Assembly: GCF_000341005.1 (NCBI RefSeq)
Contig: NZ_ANBD01000019.1
Location: forward strand, 1-47,642
From: Nocardiopsis alkaliphila YIM 80379
Lineage (GTDB): Bacteria; Actinomycetota; Actinomycetes; Streptosporangiales; Streptosporangiaceae
DNA length: 47,642 nt
Direction of reading: 5' to 3'
The notes below the pieces were generated by a model. The model was not told the origin of the DNA, did no database searches, and worked only from the letters and a program-made list of their open reading frames with translations. Position numbers and translations under genes: made by a program. Position 1 is the first letter of the stretch. Each line of letters begins with the position of its first letter. This document shows, piece by piece, positions 47,246-47,642 of the stretch.

Positions 47246-47642
47246 TCAGCCCTGGCCCTCGAGCAGCTCGGCGAAGCGGGCGTGCTCCTGGTCGACGAAC
47301 TCGGCGAACTCGTCCGAGTCCACGTTGACCGGGATGTTGCCCGAGTCGGTGATGATCGTCCGGAACTCTTCGGAGTCGGCCGCCTGGACGAACGCCTCCT
47401 CCAGCGCCGAGCGGACCTCGTCGGACAGCCCGGTCGGTGCGCCGATGCCGCCCCAGCCACCGATCACGATGTCCACGCCCTGTTCAGCGGCCGTTTCCAC
47501 CTCGGGCAGGGATTCGGTGGGCTCGGAGTCGAAGACGGCCAGGACACGGAGCCGACCGTCCGTGTGGGCGGGAGCGGTCTCGGAGACACCCGCGACCACG
47601 GCGTCCACCTGGCCGCCGACGGCGGCCGTGACGGCGGGGGGG
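47246..47642 (-). CDS. tctC: TctC-type extracytoplasmic receptor (5' end outside window)
   Basis: The C-terminal 131 residues of a tripartite tricarboxylate transporter receptor. Typical elements are QVDAVVAGVSETAPAHTDGRLRVLAVF, GWGGIGAPTGLSDEVRSALEEAF and the terminal FAEFVDQEHARFAELL. The N-terminus with its expected lipoprotein or Sec signal is beyond the right edge. TctC binds the substrate and hands it to TctAB. It is the first visible gene of the leftward operon, and further operon or promoter sequence must lie outside. Confidence 0.88.
   Translation of the reverse strand, partial: PPAVTAAVGGQVDAVVAGVSETAPAHTDGRLRVLAVFDSEPTESLPEVETAAEQGVDIVIGGWGGIGAPTGLSDEVRSALEEAFVQAADSEEFRTIITDSGNIPVNVDSDEFAEFVDQEHARFAELLEGQG

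Noticed and set aside
46741-47460. Upstream extension of the TctA frame
   Set aside because: It overlaps tctB and tctC out of frame with non-protein-like composition. The start at 46740 fits the TctA N-terminus.
1-47642. tRNA, rRNA, CRISPR arrays, insertion sequences, phage genes, known riboswitches
   Set aside because: I looked for T-loop-like GTTCGAATC patterns, regular repeat arrays, transposase motifs and integrase signatures and found none. Cobalamin, purine and guanidine riboswitch cores were not recognised upstream of the transport and catabolic genes.

Overview
The window is G+C-rich DNA with strong third-position G/C bias and frequent GTG/TTG starts. It has LysR, GntR/FCD, PucR, TetR and AraC regulators and several genes that look leaderless. 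This points to a high-G+C actinomycete. Relatives of Nocardiopsis/Thermobifida are plausible because a CelR/CebR-type operator lies upstream of an AA10 lytic polysaccharide monooxygenase, but Streptomyces-like hosts cannot be excluded. I see no rRNA, tRNA, insertion sequence, CRISPR array or phage gene. It reads as an accessory catabolic and regulatory region of a chromosome.

Layout. 1-6.1 kb: an MFS exporter (cut by the window edge) divergent from a LysR regulator, an ArsR-like regulator coupled to a SulP anion permease, a membrane haem/ferric-reductase-like protein and a small DUF6221-like protein. 6.5-13 kb: a leftward operon for a NitT/TauT/SsuABC-type importer (binding protein, two permeases, ATPase) ending in an aromatic-type aldehyde dehydrogenase, facing a divergent GntR/FCD regulator. 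13-16.1 kb: a secreted AA10 LPMO and a membrane-anchored Ser/Thr kinase. 16.4-22.5 kb: cytochrome P450, APH(6)/hydroxyurea-type phosphotransferase, HSL-type esterase, AraC regulator with a divergent NAD(P)-binding protein, and a pentapeptide-repeat protein. 22.5-31.2 kb: a purine module with a PucR regulator facing an operon of xanthine dehydrogenase FAD subunit, Fe-S subunit, 8-oxoguanine deaminase and Mo subunit, followed by a guanine/hypoxanthine-type permease. 31.2-35.9 kb: remnant of a serine hydrolase, an aminotransferase plus D-Ala-D-Ala-ligase-like operon, and a GAF-domain regulator. 36.4-42.4 kb: a second PucR regulator divergent from an agmatinase-family ureohydrolase, a TetR regulator, a dimethylargininase-like hydrolase and a zinc alcohol dehydrogenase. 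42.5 kb to the end: a leftward operon of tripartite tricarboxylate transporter TctC (partial), TctB, TctA, a DapA-family lyase and a fused DhaK-DhaL kinase.

The modules look like uptake-plus-catabolism units with local regulators. In the ABC-aldehyde dehydrogenase operon, a GAACA/TGTTC cluster covers the -35 of the predicted promoter. The purine module should deliver urate from hypoxanthine, xanthine and 8-oxoguanine; no uricase or allantoin genes are present here. The last operon (transporter, aldolase-like lyase, triose/tetrulose-type kinase) is the best candidate for an undescribed pathway, because its substrate cannot be named from sequence. Strong inverted repeats mark most gene ends and several intergenic regions.
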